64,000 nt of DNA, from contig NZ_JAJPWV010000002.1 of the NCBI RefSeq assembly GCF_021215455.1, forward strand, positions 372,001 to 436,000. The letters run 5' to 3'. Below are positions 34,167-44,609 of the stretch, in pieces. Within the stretch, counting starts at the first letter, position 1; each line of letters starts with the position of its first letter. The stretch comes from Mucilaginibacter roseus (GTDB lineage Bacteria > Bacteroidota > Bacteroidia > Sphingobacteriales > Sphingobacteriaceae). The notes under the pieces were generated by a model. The model ran no database searches. It was not told the DNA's origin and worked only from the letters and a program-made list of their open reading frames with translations. The translations under genes and the position numbers were made by a program.

Positions 34167-34228
34167 TGCTTGTTAAACCTTTTATGTTTAGCTTTATCAA
34201 AACCTTATAAACCAACCAATCTTGTATC

Positions 34229-34819
34229 ATGAAAAACCTTTTCCTTTTTGCTGTATTAATTTGCTTAATCACAAATGCAGCCTTCGCACAAAGCAATACT
34301 CCATCAGCTAATTATAATTTCCATGACTTGTCAGTCCTGAAAATGCTGCCCAAGCAAAGCCGTGATAGTTTGATCCGCGCGATGCGTAAATCAAACAAGG
34401 AGCTCGCTAAACAAAAAACCGTGGATGTAAATGGCAAGTCGTCCGGAGGAAAGATAGCCAAATTAACAAAAGACTATTACGGCCAGATGTCGGCTATGAT
34501 GATTCAGGTTTTGGAAAATCCGGATGATGCCACAACCAGGCTTAACGAACGCAAATTTGAACGCCTGCAATCAAAATTCGAATTTGAAATGGAGTTGTAT
34601 ACCGAGGAGCAAAATTACCTGCAGGAACGTAAACAGATCATAGACGACTTTAATAGCGAAGACTTTGAGGATGCCGAAGACCGCCGTGATGCGCGTAAGG
34701 ACATGAAGGAAGAACTTAAAGACCTGGAAGAAGATTATAAGGACACTATAAAAGACTTAAAGGACGAACGTAAAGACCAACTGGAAAAAGAAGCCGAGCG
34801 GGATAGCGAAGACGTTTAA
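34229..34819 (+). CDS. Exported, highly charged coiled-coil protein
   Basis: A 196-residue protein with a signal peptide (ends AFAQ at residue 21). The mature protein is helical and extremely charged. From about residue 115 it becomes an acidic/basic coiled coil (DRRDARKDMKEELKDLEED, KDLKDERKDQLEKEAERD). No catalytic motif is present. It might be a periplasmic chaperone-like or structural protein; this is a guess from shape alone. Confidence 0.75.
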   Translation: MKNLFLFAVLICLITNAAFAQSNTPSANYNFHDLSVLKMLPKQSRDSLIRAMRKSNKELAKQKTVDVNGKSSGGKIAKLTKDYYGQMSAMMIQVLENPDDATTRLNERKFERLQSKFEFEMELYTEEQNYLQERKQIIDDFNSEDFEDAEDRRDARKDMKEELKDLEEDYKDTIKDLKDERKDQLEKEAERDSEDV

Positions 34820-34821
34820 TA

Positions 34822-35376
34822 TTAAATGTCTGCCTGTTGAATTGCTTTTAACACGCGGTTAAGCCGATCATCAACCGTAGTATCACCGGTAATGCGCAGC
34901 ACAGGGCAATTAAGCGATTGAAGCCAGCTTAGCTGATTTTGCAGGGTACGGCTGCTGGGTGCGGTATTATCATCGTACCCGGCAGCCCAGTTCATAAAAT
35001 CAACAAACTGGCGGTTGCGGGTGGCATCGCTAAAAATAATATCTCCATACCGCTCATGCTCACGTTTTTTAAGGCGTGCCATGCGTAATTGCGGTGGTAA
35101 CTGTAAAAACACCACCATATCAAAATTAACATGCTCCAAAACGCCCCAGTTCATCACAGGGCCGCCCAGTATCCAATTGCCATGGCTGCGCAAATCATGT
35201 AATAGCATTTGGTTACGATTGGCCGCCTGGCGCCTTATAGTAAAAGGCGATGCATGGCCTGCATTATCCCAATAATAATCATCGCTATCTATATAAGCAT
35301 AACCGGTTGCATTGGCCAGTGCCCGGCCAAGCGTAGTTACACCGGCGCCCGAAGCTCCCATTATATTGATGCGCAT
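34822..35376 (-). CDS. P-loop nucleotide kinase-like protein with unusual Walker A
   Basis: A 184-residue protein from ATG 35376 (MRINIMGASGAGVTT); a longer frame from 35418 is less likely. It resembles adenylate/shikimate-kinase-like P-loop proteins: Walker A at residues 7-15 and DMVVFLQLPPQLRMARLKKRE after the core. The Walker A reads GASGAGVTT, with Val at the position of the usual Lys. A related group with GASGSGTTT exists, so the gene may be active with a changed loop. The substrate is unknown. It converges on the coiled-coil gene with two bases between. Confidence 0.78.
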   Translation of the reverse strand: MRINIMGASGAGVTTLGRALANATGYAYIDSDDYYWDNAGHASPFTIRRQAANRNQMLLHDLRSHGNWILGGPVMNWGVLEHVNFDMVVFLQLPPQLRMARLKKREHERYGDIIFSDATRNRQFVDFMNWAAGYDDNTAPSSRTLQNQLSWLQSLNCPVLRITGDTTVDDRLNRVLKAIQQADI

Positions 35377-35493
35377 ATTGCTTTTATGTTTACCGATGCA
35401 AAATTGCAGTTTTATCATGCAAACGAAAACTTTTTCGCAAACATATGGTGCTTAACCTTTCTTTATTATTTTTGACAGAATACGTCATTTGCC

Positions 35494-35766
35494 ATGCTAA
35501 CGCTAACCACCCATACGCTCGAAAAACTGGAGCTGCTGCTCAAAAGCGGCGGTTACAGGGTGCGTTATGAAAAAGGCAACTTTAAAACCGGGGCCTGCTT
35601 GCTGCAAAACAGCAAAATGATTGTAGTAAACAAGTTCTCGAACCTGGAGAGCCGCATACAATCGTTGGTTGAACTGCTGCGCGAATTAGAGATTGACCAT
35701 AAACAACTGGACGATAAGCAAATTGCTTTTTTACACCAGCTTAAACAAACCAACCTGCAACTGTGA
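35494..35766 (+). CDS. Small conserved hypothetical protein coupled to MBL hydrolase
   Basis: A 90-residue protein with an N-terminal helix (TLEKLELLLKSGGY), beta strands carrying GACLLQNSKMIVVNKF, and a C-terminal helical part (VELLRELEIDHKQLDD). No catalytic motif. Its TGA overlaps the GTG start of the next gene (GTGA), so the two proteins are likely made together and may work together. Confidence 0.78.
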   Translation: MLTLTTHTLEKLELLLKSGGYRVRYEKGNFKTGACLLQNSKMIVVNKFSNLESRIQSLVELLRELEIDHKQLDDKQIAFLHQLKQTNLQL

Positions 35767-36527
35767 CCATTACTTTTTTAGGAACCGGAACTTCGCAGGG
35801 TGTACCTGTTATTGCCTGCCAGTGCGAGGTATGTAAATCGCATGATCCGCATGATAAGCGCCTGCGCAGCTCTATATTGATTGAAACCGAGGGCAAAACT
35901 ATTGTAATTGATTCGGGGCCCGACTTTCGTTACCAGATGCTGCGTGCCGATGTACAACACCTGGATGCTATTATTTTTACGCACGAACATAAGGATCACG
36001 TGGCTGGTATGGATGACGTACGAGCATTCAATTATCTGCAGCAAACCCCTACTGACGTATACGCCATCGAAAGGGTGCAGCAGGCGTTAAAGCGTGAATT
36101 CATTTATATATTTGATAATGCAGGCTATCCCGGCATACCGCAAATAAATCTGCATACAATTAATAAAGACGAGCAATTTCATATTGGCAGCCTTGCAATA
36201 ACCCCAATCGAAGTATTGCATTATAAATTACCCGTACTGGGTTTCCGCATCGGCGATTTCACTTATATCACCGACGCTAAAACCATCGCCCCCCAAGAAG
36301 TGGAAAAAATAAAAGGCACCAAAACACTGGTAATAAACGCGCTTCAAAAGCAAACCCATATATCGCACTTTACTTTTGATGAGGCTATCGCTTTTGCCCA
36401 AACCATTGGCGCGGAGAAAACCTATTTCACCCACATCAGCCACCGCTTGGGCAAACATCACATTATATCGCAGGAATTGCCGGACGGTATTGAGCTGGCT
36501 TATGATTCCCTGCAGCTACACTTGTAA
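35763..36527 (+). CDS. PhnP-like metallo-beta-lactamase fold hydrolase
   Basis: A 254-residue phosphodiesterase-like enzyme. GTG is the start, overlapping the previous stop. Zinc ligands lie in FTHEHKDHVAGMDD, preceded by VIDSGPDF, and later in THISH. The Cys-rich start CQCEVCKSHDPHD resembles the extra zinc site of PhnP. PhnP cleaves cyclic ribose phosphates from C-P lyase, but no phn genes are here, so the substrate is open. Confidence 0.88.
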   Translation: MTITFLGTGTSQGVPVIACQCEVCKSHDPHDKRLRSSILIETEGKTIVIDSGPDFRYQMLRADVQHLDAIIFTHEHKDHVAGMDDVRAFNYLQQTPTDVYAIERVQQALKREFIYIFDNAGYPGIPQINLHTINKDEQFHIGSLAITPIEVLHYKLPVLGFRIGDFTYITDAKTIAPQEVEKIKGTKTLVINALQKQTHISHFTFDEAIAFAQTIGAEKTYFTHISHRLGKHHIISQELPDGIELAYDSLQLHL

Positions 36528-36540
36528 CCGCCTTATTTTT

Positions 36541-37146
36541 TTAAGGCGTAAATTCTACCTGCTTTACTAAGTAAGCTTTACCAAAGTTTGCAGGATCATG
36601 CACAACAGTTGCCTTTATTGATTTCCATTTAGGTAATTGCCCGTTATTTCGCACTTCCTCAACGTTTGTCCATATCTTCTCGAGTTCAGCTTCAATGTTA
36701 TTATCGGCATAAGTAAACTGTAACTTATCCCGCACAAAGTAATAGTTACTACCTGTTTTATTTAGCCTGATAACCGGCCCGCCAGGAACATAAGATACAA
36801 TCATCGGTATGGTGAAAGCTTCATCACCATTGTATTGCTCCTTGCTTTCTATCTTAACAAAATCATACCAGTAAGCCGGGCCATCAGCCGGTGGATTTTC
36901 CTCGTAATGGAACCTCGCTTTTACCTTGTAATTGTATCCGGGTTCGCGAGCATCAAATCCAGACAACGATGCCTCAGCAGATTTACTGTTGCTGGCCAGC
37001 AATAAAACATCCTGATCGGCACCGTAACGATGGTCAACCAGCAAGTCAACTTCTTGGCCGTTCTTCAGCTTTAGCGGGCCATAGGTAGCCTCTTTTTTGC
37101 ATGAAAACAGGGTTGCCGCAATAAAGATTAGTAAAAGCTTTTTCAT
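36541..37146 (-). CDS. Hypothetical lipoprotein
   Basis: A 201-residue protein with a lipobox ending at C16 (LFSC) followed by KKEATYG. The rest is beta-rich, with paired aromatic strands (YNYKVKARFHYEENPP, YWYDFVKIE) and a C-terminal YLVKQVEFTP. No family was recognised. Confidence 0.72.
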   Translation of the reverse strand: MKKLLLIFIAATLFSCKKEATYGPLKLKNGQEVDLLVDHRYGADQDVLLLASNSKSAEASLSGFDAREPGYNYKVKARFHYEENPPADGPAYWYDFVKIESKEQYNGDEAFTIPMIVSYVPGGPVIRLNKTGSNYYFVRDKLQFTYADNNIEAELEKIWTNVEEVRNNGQLPKWKSIKATVVHDPANFGKAYLVKQVEFTP

Positions 37147-37229
37147 AGAGGATAATGGTATTGGTTATATATTACAATACGGCTTAATAACAATAAGCGC
37201 TACAACCATCCGTATAAAAAGCGTTAAAA

Positions 37230-37262
37230 ACAACAAAGCCGGCTTTTGGCCGGCTTTGTATT
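37230..37262 (-). terminator. Terminator after gapA
   Basis: A perfect 11-bp stem (37233-37243 with 37249-37259), 5-base loop. The minus-strand tail is TGTTTTTAACG. It ends the pfkA-kinase-gapA transcript. Confidence 0.88.
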
Positions 37263-37279
37263 ATAAAAGGGTACGGCAA

Positions 37280-39129
<1,850 letters not shown>

Positions 39130-39132
39130 TAA

Positions 39133-40119
39133 TTATATTGAGAGTATCTCCATCATCTGCATCAAATCCTCTTCCAGTTTAAATTCGTGCTGATTAAGCG
39201 CTTCCTCAAGTGATGTTAATACGATGTGGTTAGCCTGCAGGCCTACCATTTTTTGCGTTTGGCCGGCCACCATGGCGTTTACCGCGGCAAAACCTAAACG
39301 GCTACCCAAAATACGGTCGAAACTGCTTGGGCTGCCACCACGCTGTAAGTGGCCCAGTATAGTTACTTTGATATCGTAATTTTTAACTTCCTTCTCAACC
39401 GCCTTGGCAATATCATATACGCCACCGTGCTTATCGCCCTCGGCAACAATTACAATACTGGATGATTTTTTATTGTAATGGCCCGCTTTAAGGCTAACGA
39501 TCAGCTCTTCGATAGCAGTCTCCTTTTCAGGCAGTAAGATAGCCTCGGCACCGCATGATATACCTGCACGCAGCGCTATAGCGCCCGAATCGCGGCCCAT
39601 CACTTCGATAAAGAACAAACGGTCGTGCGCATCGGCAGTATCACGAATTTTGTCAATAGCCTCAATAACCGTGTTGGTAGCGGTATCAAAACCTAAAGTA
39701 TAGGTTGAGCCATAAAGGTCGTTATCAATTGTACCAGGCACGCCAATTACCGCAATATCAGGGTATTTTCTCGAGAAACGCAGCGCTCCGGTAAAGGTAC
39801 CATCGCCACCGATAACCACCAACCCGTCAATACCGCGGGCTTTTAAATTCTTATAGGCCAGCTCCATACCTTCATCGGTACGGAATGGCAGGCAACGCGC
39901 GGTTTTTAAGATGGTACCACCCAGGTTAAGTATGTTACTAACCGAGCGGTTGTTCATGTCGTACATGTTATTGTCAATAAGGCCCTGGTAACCCTGCCTT
40001 ACGCCAACTACCTGTAATCCATTATATAACGCGGTTCTGACAACGGCCCTTATACAAGGGTTCATGCCCGGGGCGTCGCCGCCGGATGTCAGAACTGCTA
40101 TCTTTGAAAGTTTTTGCAT
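39133..40119 (-). CDS. pfkA: ATP-dependent 6-phosphofructokinase
   Basis: Phosphorylates fructose 6-phosphate with ATP, the committed glycolytic step; 328 residues. Motifs: TSGGDAPGMN (11-20), IGGDGTFTG (103-111), PGTIDND with D132/D134 in the active site, and MGRDSG. The Gly after D106 and G129 are the ATP-type residues rather than the Asp/Lys of pyrophosphate-dependent enzymes. It is the first gene of the pfkA-gapA operon and divergent from the NUDIX-derived regulator. Confidence 0.96.
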   Translation of the reverse strand: MQKLSKIAVLTSGGDAPGMNPCIRAVVRTALYNGLQVVGVRQGYQGLIDNNMYDMNNRSVSNILNLGGTILKTARCLPFRTDEGMELAYKNLKARGIDGLVVIGGDGTFTGALRFSRKYPDIAVIGVPGTIDNDLYGSTYTLGFDTATNTVIEAIDKIRDTADAHDRLFFIEVMGRDSGAIALRAGISCGAEAILLPEKETAIEELIVSLKAGHYNKKSSSIVIVAEGDKHGGVYDIAKAVEKEVKNYDIKVTILGHLQRGGSPSSFDRILGSRLGFAAVNAMVAGQTQKMVGLQANHIVLTSLEEALNQHEFKLEEDLMQMMEILSI

Positions 40120-40152
40120 TGCGTTTATTTGGTTCGATATTACGGTACGAAG

Positions 40153-40175
40153 ATAGTGTGTGCACTTTACACCAT
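40153..40175. promoter_or_regulatory. Candidate operator between pfkA and the NUDIX regulator
   Basis: An imperfect inverted repeat ATAGTGT-N9-ACACCAT (6 of 7 matching) is centred in the 124-base divergent gap. NrtR-type regulators bind palindromes of about 21 bp in such places. A near -7 box (TATCTTCG, minus strand) overlaps it. Single site; no second copy was found. Confidence 0.35.
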
Positions 40176-40243
40176 TAAATTTATTTTTATTTTTTTGTTT
40201 ATTATTAACGCATATCTTTATCCTATTGTTATAAACTTATATT

Positions 40244-40969
40244 TTGGAAACAGTACTACCTAAATTCGACTCCGTATTCTCTATCGACTGTGTGATTTTT
40301 GGTTTCGAGGCCGGCGAGTTGAAGATATTGCTTATTGAGCGGAATGAGGAGCCTTTTAAAGACTGGTACGCCCTGCCCGGTAACTTTGTTGAGCAGAACG
40401 AGAGCATTGACGATGGCGCCAAACGTATTTTGTATGAGCTTACCGGCCTGCGCAACATGCCTATTAAACAGCTGCATACCTTTGGCGAGGTTAACCGCCA
40501 CCCACAGGGCCGTGTAATTACTGTAGCCTACTTTGCCCTGATACGTATAAGTGGCCAAAAGGACCTTACCCCTGTTACCCAATATGCCCGTAAAGCATTC
40601 TGGATACCGGTTAACGAAATGCCAAAACTGGCTTTTGACCACACCGAAATTTTCCGTAGTGCATTCAGCAAGATCAGGAAACGGTTAAACTATCAGCCAA
40701 TCGCATTTGACCTGCTGCCTGAAAAGTTTACTTTAACCCAACTGCAATCATTGTACGAGATCATCCTGAACAAAAAACTGGATAAGCGTAACTTCCGCAA
40801 AAAAATGCTTAGTTATGGCTTTTTAAAGGAGCTGAGCGAAAAACAAAAAGGTGTATCGTACCGCGCGGCCAAGCTGTATAAATTTGATCGCCGCAAATAC
40901 AATAAAATATTCCAGAACGATTTGAATATGGATGCGCTACCTGCCGCCGCCGCATCAGAAGAAAAATAA
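40244..40969 (+). CDS. NUDIX-derived transcriptional regulator (NrtR/AraR-like)
   Basis: A 241-residue protein with an N-terminal NUDIX domain (about 10-145) and a C-terminal winged helix (LSEKQKGVSYRAAKLYKFDR). The NUDIX box (46-69) has lost the catalytic REx2EE pattern and reads KRILYELTGL, so it likely binds ligand without hydrolysis, as in NrtR and Bacteroides AraR. The only usable start is TTG 40244 because TAA lies four codons upstream. It is divergent from pfkA and probably controls sugar catabolism. The ligand could be a sugar or sugar phosphate. Confidence 0.86.
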   Translation: METVLPKFDSVFSIDCVIFGFEAGELKILLIERNEEPFKDWYALPGNFVEQNESIDDGAKRILYELTGLRNMPIKQLHTFGEVNRHPQGRVITVAYFALIRISGQKDLTPVTQYARKAFWIPVNEMPKLAFDHTEIFRSAFSKIRKRLNYQPIAFDLLPEKFTLTQLQSLYEIILNKKLDKRNFRKKMLSYGFLKELSEKQKGVSYRAAKLYKFDRRKYNKIFQNDLNMDALPAAAASEEK

Positions 40970-40982
40970 ATATTCGTTACAA

Positions 40983-41020
40983 AAAAAATCCCGCTCCATA
41001 ATTGAAGCGGGATTTTTTAT
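40983..41020. terminator. Bidirectional terminator
   Basis: A perfect 13-bp stem (40983-40995 with 41006-41018), 10-base loop, T-runs on both sides. It separates the convergent NUDIX-regulator and kinase genes. Confidence 0.88.
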
Positions 41021-41033
41021 GCTTAAGCACCTG

Positions 41034-41894
41034 TTATAATTGGCTTGGAGCCAGTTCAAGGTGATATTTTACCAGGTCATCTATAGGTGAGCGGATGATC
41101 TTACCTACCGTCATGCCATTTTCGGCTACTACCTCTTCTAACACGTTACGGAAGTTATAACCTACCGAACCAATACAATTGAAGGTATATTTTTGATAGT
41201 CGGGATATTGCGTTACTACGTTCTTAAAGAAATCAACAAATGACGAACGTACCAGGTTACGAGAGTACTCGATATGCACGTTATTATCGTACACAAACTT
41301 GCTGAAGCTCGCGCAAAAACGGTTAGCCAGCGGTTTGGTGTACACCTGCTCATTCACGTCATCAGGTGTAAGTTTAAAGGTTTCCCAAAAAAGCTTACGC
41401 ACAGCCTCAGGCATATAACCACGTAGGTAATCAACCAGCAGCTTTTTGCCGATGTGGCAACCACTGCCTTCGTCGCCTAAAATATACGCGCCTGAGTCGA
41501 TATTCTGGATAATGTTCTTACCGTCGTAAGTACAGGTATTCATACCTGTGCCTAAAATAGCGGCAAAACCTTCGGTATGGCCAAGCAACGCACGTGCAGC
41601 AGCCAGCAAATCATGACCGATGTTTACTTTGGCTGATGTAAATACAACCTGCATCGACTCTTTTATCTGGTTACGCTTCTCCTCTGTTGAACAGCCTGCA
41701 CCATAGTAGTTAACCTCGGTGATTTTGTCGATCTCCAGGTCGGTAGGCAGGTTTTCGCGCAGCGAGTTGATCACGTATTCCTTGCTTACGAAGTAAGGGT
41801 TATAACCTTCGGTATTAAAATATACTTTTTTGCCTTCCTCATTTACCAGGCACCAGTTAGTTTTAGTTGAGCCGCCATCGGCAATAATGATCAT
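41034..41894 (-). CDS. BadF/BadG-type ATPase, N-acetylglucosamine kinase-like
   Basis: A 286-residue ASKHA sugar kinase-like protein. Motifs are intact: phosphate-1 ADGGSTKTNW (5-14), phosphate-2 AAILGTGMNTCTYDG, and adenosine-site segment SGAYILGDEGSGCHIG. Most similar to eukaryotic-type N-acetylglucosamine kinases; a role in amino-sugar recovery from cell wall or glycans is likely. It is the intact counterpart of the degenerate gene in the pfkA operon. Confidence 0.88.
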   Translation of the reverse strand: MIIIADGGSTKTNWCLVNEEGKKVYFNTEGYNPYFVSKEYVINSLRENLPTDLEIDKITEVNYYGAGCSTEEKRNQIKESMQVVFTSAKVNIGHDLLAAARALLGHTEGFAAILGTGMNTCTYDGKNIIQNIDSGAYILGDEGSGCHIGKKLLVDYLRGYMPEAVRKLFWETFKLTPDDVNEQVYTKPLANRFCASFSKFVYDNNVHIEYSRNLVRSSFVDFFKNVVTQYPDYQKYTFNCIGSVGYNFRNVLEEVVAENGMTVGKIIRSPIDDLVKYHLELAPSQL

Positions 41895-42205
41895 AAGTGT
41901 TTTTTATTGATTAGAAATTGCGGTAAATGTATAATTAACTTATTGTAAAACGAACACTTTGACCACCAAAAAAAGCTTTTTTTGATTTAAAATTAGAAAA
42001 CAGCTTGAAAAAGCGCTATAAGTAAAACGTTTTAAACAAATAATATTATACTTAAAACTTCAAATATAACGTTTATATAACCAACTCGCAACACAACAAG
42101 CAGCTTGGCTTGCAGGGCTTTATAACCACTTGATAAAAAGCTTAAAATTTGCTATTTTTAAACCTATTGAAAGCCTGATTGTTTAATAAATAAAACCTTT
42201 ATAAA
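41895..42205. other. AT-rich divergent intergenic region
   Basis: 311 bases between the kinase and the exported 163-residue protein. It holds a 16-bp A7GCT7 palindrome (41968-41983) and, for the minus-strand gene, a TACATTTA near-match to the -7 box. No ORF or RNA gene was seen. Confidence 0.5.
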
Positions 42206-42697
42206 ATGAAAAAGTTACTGTTTATGCTACTGTTTACCAGCGCAGTAGCCTTTACTACATACGCACAAAAACTACCGGCGTTAGACAGGTACGACCTGGA
42301 AACCGAAGAAGGTGCCATCGACGCCGATTCGATAGCCCTGCCTGTAGCCGATTACCTGTTTAAAGTACCTGCTATTAAGGACGACCCCACCCGTTTGCGC
42401 GCCATGAGCTTTTTGAACAAGTGGATGGAAGAAACGCCCAGCTTTGAGTTTATATTGGATGAAGACATTATGGCCAATTTTGAGGATGATAAGGATTTAA
42501 CCGACCTGTACATGGCCGCGCTTACCAAATATCAGCTTCAAAACCCGGATATCGAGGATGACCGAAAGATATCGATCGGAGCGCTGAAAATATTGCTGGA
42601 CTATGCTGATAATGACGACAATTACGTGTTGCTTCGCGATGATATGAACCGGCTGATGTCCGCCTATAAAGATGGCCGGCTGGAACAGGCCTTGTAA
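42206..42697 (+). CDS. Exported acidic helical protein of unknown function
   Basis: A 163-residue protein with a signal peptide (ends TYAQ at residue 21). The mature part is acidic and helical (ETEEGAIDADSIALPVADYL, LNKWMEETPSFEFILDEDIM). No motif is recognised. It is monocistronic, ended by a strong hairpin. Confidence 0.72.
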   Translation: MKKLLFMLLFTSAVAFTTYAQKLPALDRYDLETEEGAIDADSIALPVADYLFKVPAIKDDPTRLRAMSFLNKWMEETPSFEFILDEDIMANFEDDKDLTDLYMAALTKYQLQNPDIEDDRKISIGALKILLDYADNDDNYVLLRDDMNRLMSAYKDGRLEQAL

Positions 42698-42708
42698 TAT
42701 TTAAACAG

Positions 42709-42748
42709 AACAATAAAGGGAAGCGAAATGCTTCCCTTTATTGTTTAC
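42709..42748. terminator. Bidirectional terminator, 16-bp perfect stem
   Basis: 42709-42724 pairs perfectly with 42730-42745 around a 5-base loop. It overlaps the surE stop codon by one base and ends both convergent genes. Confidence 0.88.
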
Positions 42749-43485
42749 AAGCCTACGGGCTGTGTTTTTATCATTTGCTTAAGTTCATCTTCATTCGTCA
42801 AATCGAGCCGTAATGGGGTGATGGATACCAGCCCGTTATCAACCGCCCAACGGTCTGTACCCTCATCGGCAGGTTCAAGCGGTGTTACGGTAAACCAATA
42901 ATGCTTGCGGCCTAATGGATCGGTACCGGGTATAACAGTACCATCATACAAACGAACTGATTGCCTTGTCCAGGTTATATCAGTTGGATGCTCCGGGAAA
43001 TTCACGTTGTATAAAGCAAGCTTATCGTCTTGCAGTAACGAGCCCAAAACCTTTTCGACAAAAGGTTCAAGCGCTTTAAAATCGGGTTCAGTTTTGCCAA
43101 CCGGCGTGCTTAGCGCAATGCCTTTTATACCGAATAATACCGCCTGTTTTGCTGCTGCCAGCGTGCCGGAGTGCCACATGGAGTTACCCAAATTTGGCCC
43201 CATATTAATACCTGACAGTACCACATCTGTTTTTGACCAAAGGTGTGTGCCTAAAGCCACACAATCTGCCGGGGTACCGTTAACCCGGTAAGCTTCAATA
43301 CCCGGAAATTCTATCGGCGATTTCTTATAGCTCAACGGCCGTGAGTGCGTAACTGCATGGCCCATTGATGACTGCTCCACATCCGGAGCTACTACCCTTA
43401 CCTCGCCAAACTTACTTGCTATTTGTGCCAGAGCCGCTATGCCCGGGCTATATATTCCATCATCATTGGTGATTAATATTCGCAT
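42745..43485 (-). CDS. surE: 5'/3'-nucleotidase SurE
   Basis: Metal-dependent survival-protein phosphatase on nucleoside monophosphates; 246 residues, typical length. Motifs: ILITNDDGIYSPGI (metal Asp pair D8-D9), VRVVAPDVEQSSMGHAV with the Ser ligand, NGTPADC, and SGINMGPNLG. It stands alone, divergent from the lipid kinase gene. Confidence 0.96.
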   Translation of the reverse strand: MRILITNDDGIYSPGIAALAQIASKFGEVRVVAPDVEQSSMGHAVTHSRPLSYKKSPIEFPGIEAYRVNGTPADCVALGTHLWSKTDVVLSGINMGPNLGNSMWHSGTLAAAKQAVLFGIKGIALSTPVGKTEPDFKALEPFVEKVLGSLLQDDKLALYNVNFPEHPTDITWTRQSVRLYDGTVIPGTDPLGRKHYWFTVTPLEPADEGTDRWAVDNGLVSITPLRLDLTNEDELKQMIKTQPVGL

Positions 43486-43566
43486 AACATTTAACAGTTA
43501 GTTTATTATTTCAACCACAAAACAAAAGGTATGTTTTAATTGATTGTTACTTTAAACCACGTACAA

Positions 43567-44463
43567 ATGCCGAAAGTTAAATTATTGCATAACCCCCGCG
43601 CGGGTGATAAAGCGCATTCAAAAGAAAACCTGTTAGCGCTTTTTGCTGATGAAGATTTTGAATGTGATTATTCATCTATTAAGGAAGACGGCTGGGAACA
43701 GATCACCAATGATACCGAGATGATTGCCATAGTGGGTGGCGACGGTACTGTACGTAAAGCGGCCAAAGCTATATTAAAAGAGGACGTGCAAGCACCGCAC
43801 CTCATCGGCCTTTTACCCTTTGGCACGGCAAACAACATCGCGAAAACCTTAAAGATTGAAGGCGAAGTTCAGGATATCATCCACTCCTGGCATAACAAAA
43901 ACAACGCGCCGTTTGACGTAACCTACGTTAGCGGACTGGCAGAGCGTGTGTTGTTTTTAGAAGGATTTGGCTACGGTATTTTCCCGCAACTGATGCGTGA
44001 AATGAAACTGGTGGACAAAACGAAACTCGACACCCCGGAGAAAGAAATAAAGAAAGCGCAGGAAGTGCTGCGCGATATTGTACTGAACTACGAAGGGCGC
44101 GAATGTATAATTACCACGGGCAACGAAACAATTAGCGGGTGTTACCTGCTGGTTGAGGTGATGAACATCTGCTCGATAGGCCCGAACCTGAAGCTTGCTC
44201 CGCAAGCCTCGCCGGGCGACGGTATGCTTGAGCTGGTGCTATTGCCTGAAAAACAGCGCCGCCAGTTTGCCGACTACCTGCAGCACCTTATTGATGGTAA
44301 CGATTGCCCGGCCTTCACTTTTGAAACTTACACAGGCAATAGTTTTACTCTTACCTGGATGGGCACTGATCTGCATGCCGATGATGAGCTGATTGATTAC
44401 ACACAACCCGCAAAAGTTAAGCTTGAAGTGCAGCCGGGAAACCTGCAGTTTTTAGTACCGTAG
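43567..44463 (+). CDS. Diacylglycerol kinase-like lipid kinase (YegS/BmrU type)
   Basis: A 298-residue DAGK_cat family enzyme phosphorylating a lipid or sphingoid. Start ATG 43567 (MPKVKLLHNPRAG); a TTG at 43540 adds nine residues. Motifs: LHNPRAGDKAHS at the N-terminus, the nucleotide-binding VGGDGTVRKAAK, LLPFGTANNIAKTL, and the C-terminal segment APQASPGDGMLELVL with its metal Asp. Sphingobacteria make sphingolipids, so a sphingoid substrate is possible. Confidence 0.88.
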   Translation: MPKVKLLHNPRAGDKAHSKENLLALFADEDFECDYSSIKEDGWEQITNDTEMIAIVGGDGTVRKAAKAILKEDVQAPHLIGLLPFGTANNIAKTLKIEGEVQDIIHSWHNKNNAPFDVTYVSGLAERVLFLEGFGYGIFPQLMREMKLVDKTKLDTPEKEIKKAQEVLRDIVLNYEGRECIITTGNETISGCYLLVEVMNICSIGPNLKLAPQASPGDGMLELVLLPEKQRRQFADYLQHLIDGNDCPAFTFETYTGNSFTLTWMGTDLHADDELIDYTQPAKVKLEVQPGNLQFLVP

Positions 44464-44550
44464 GTTATGATACCTAAAAGTAGGTATGGCGTATCTCAAA
44501 ATTGATTTATAGCTTTAGGTGCATGAAGCCTTAACCCTATCTGATAAATA

Positions 44551-44600
44551 AAAAAGCAGAAAAAGCCCGCTGAAAGCGCCGCTCCTTCTGCTTTTTTTAT
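44551..44600. terminator. Bidirectional terminator
   Basis: An 11-bp outer stem (44551-44561 with 44586-44596) with a weaker inner stem and T-runs on both sides. It separates the lipid kinase from the sigma/anti-sigma pair. Confidence 0.8.
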
Positions 44601-44609
44601 GTAGATATA

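Noticed and set aside
36529-36548. Terminator between PhnP-like gene and lipoprotein
   Set aside because: CGCCTTA/TAAGGCG forms a short stem, but the Ts are in the loop, not after it, and it overlaps a stop codon; the signal is too weak.
41968-41983. A7GCT7 palindrome as terminator or operator
   Set aside because: No loop-forming space, located between divergent genes; likely AT-rich promoter DNA.
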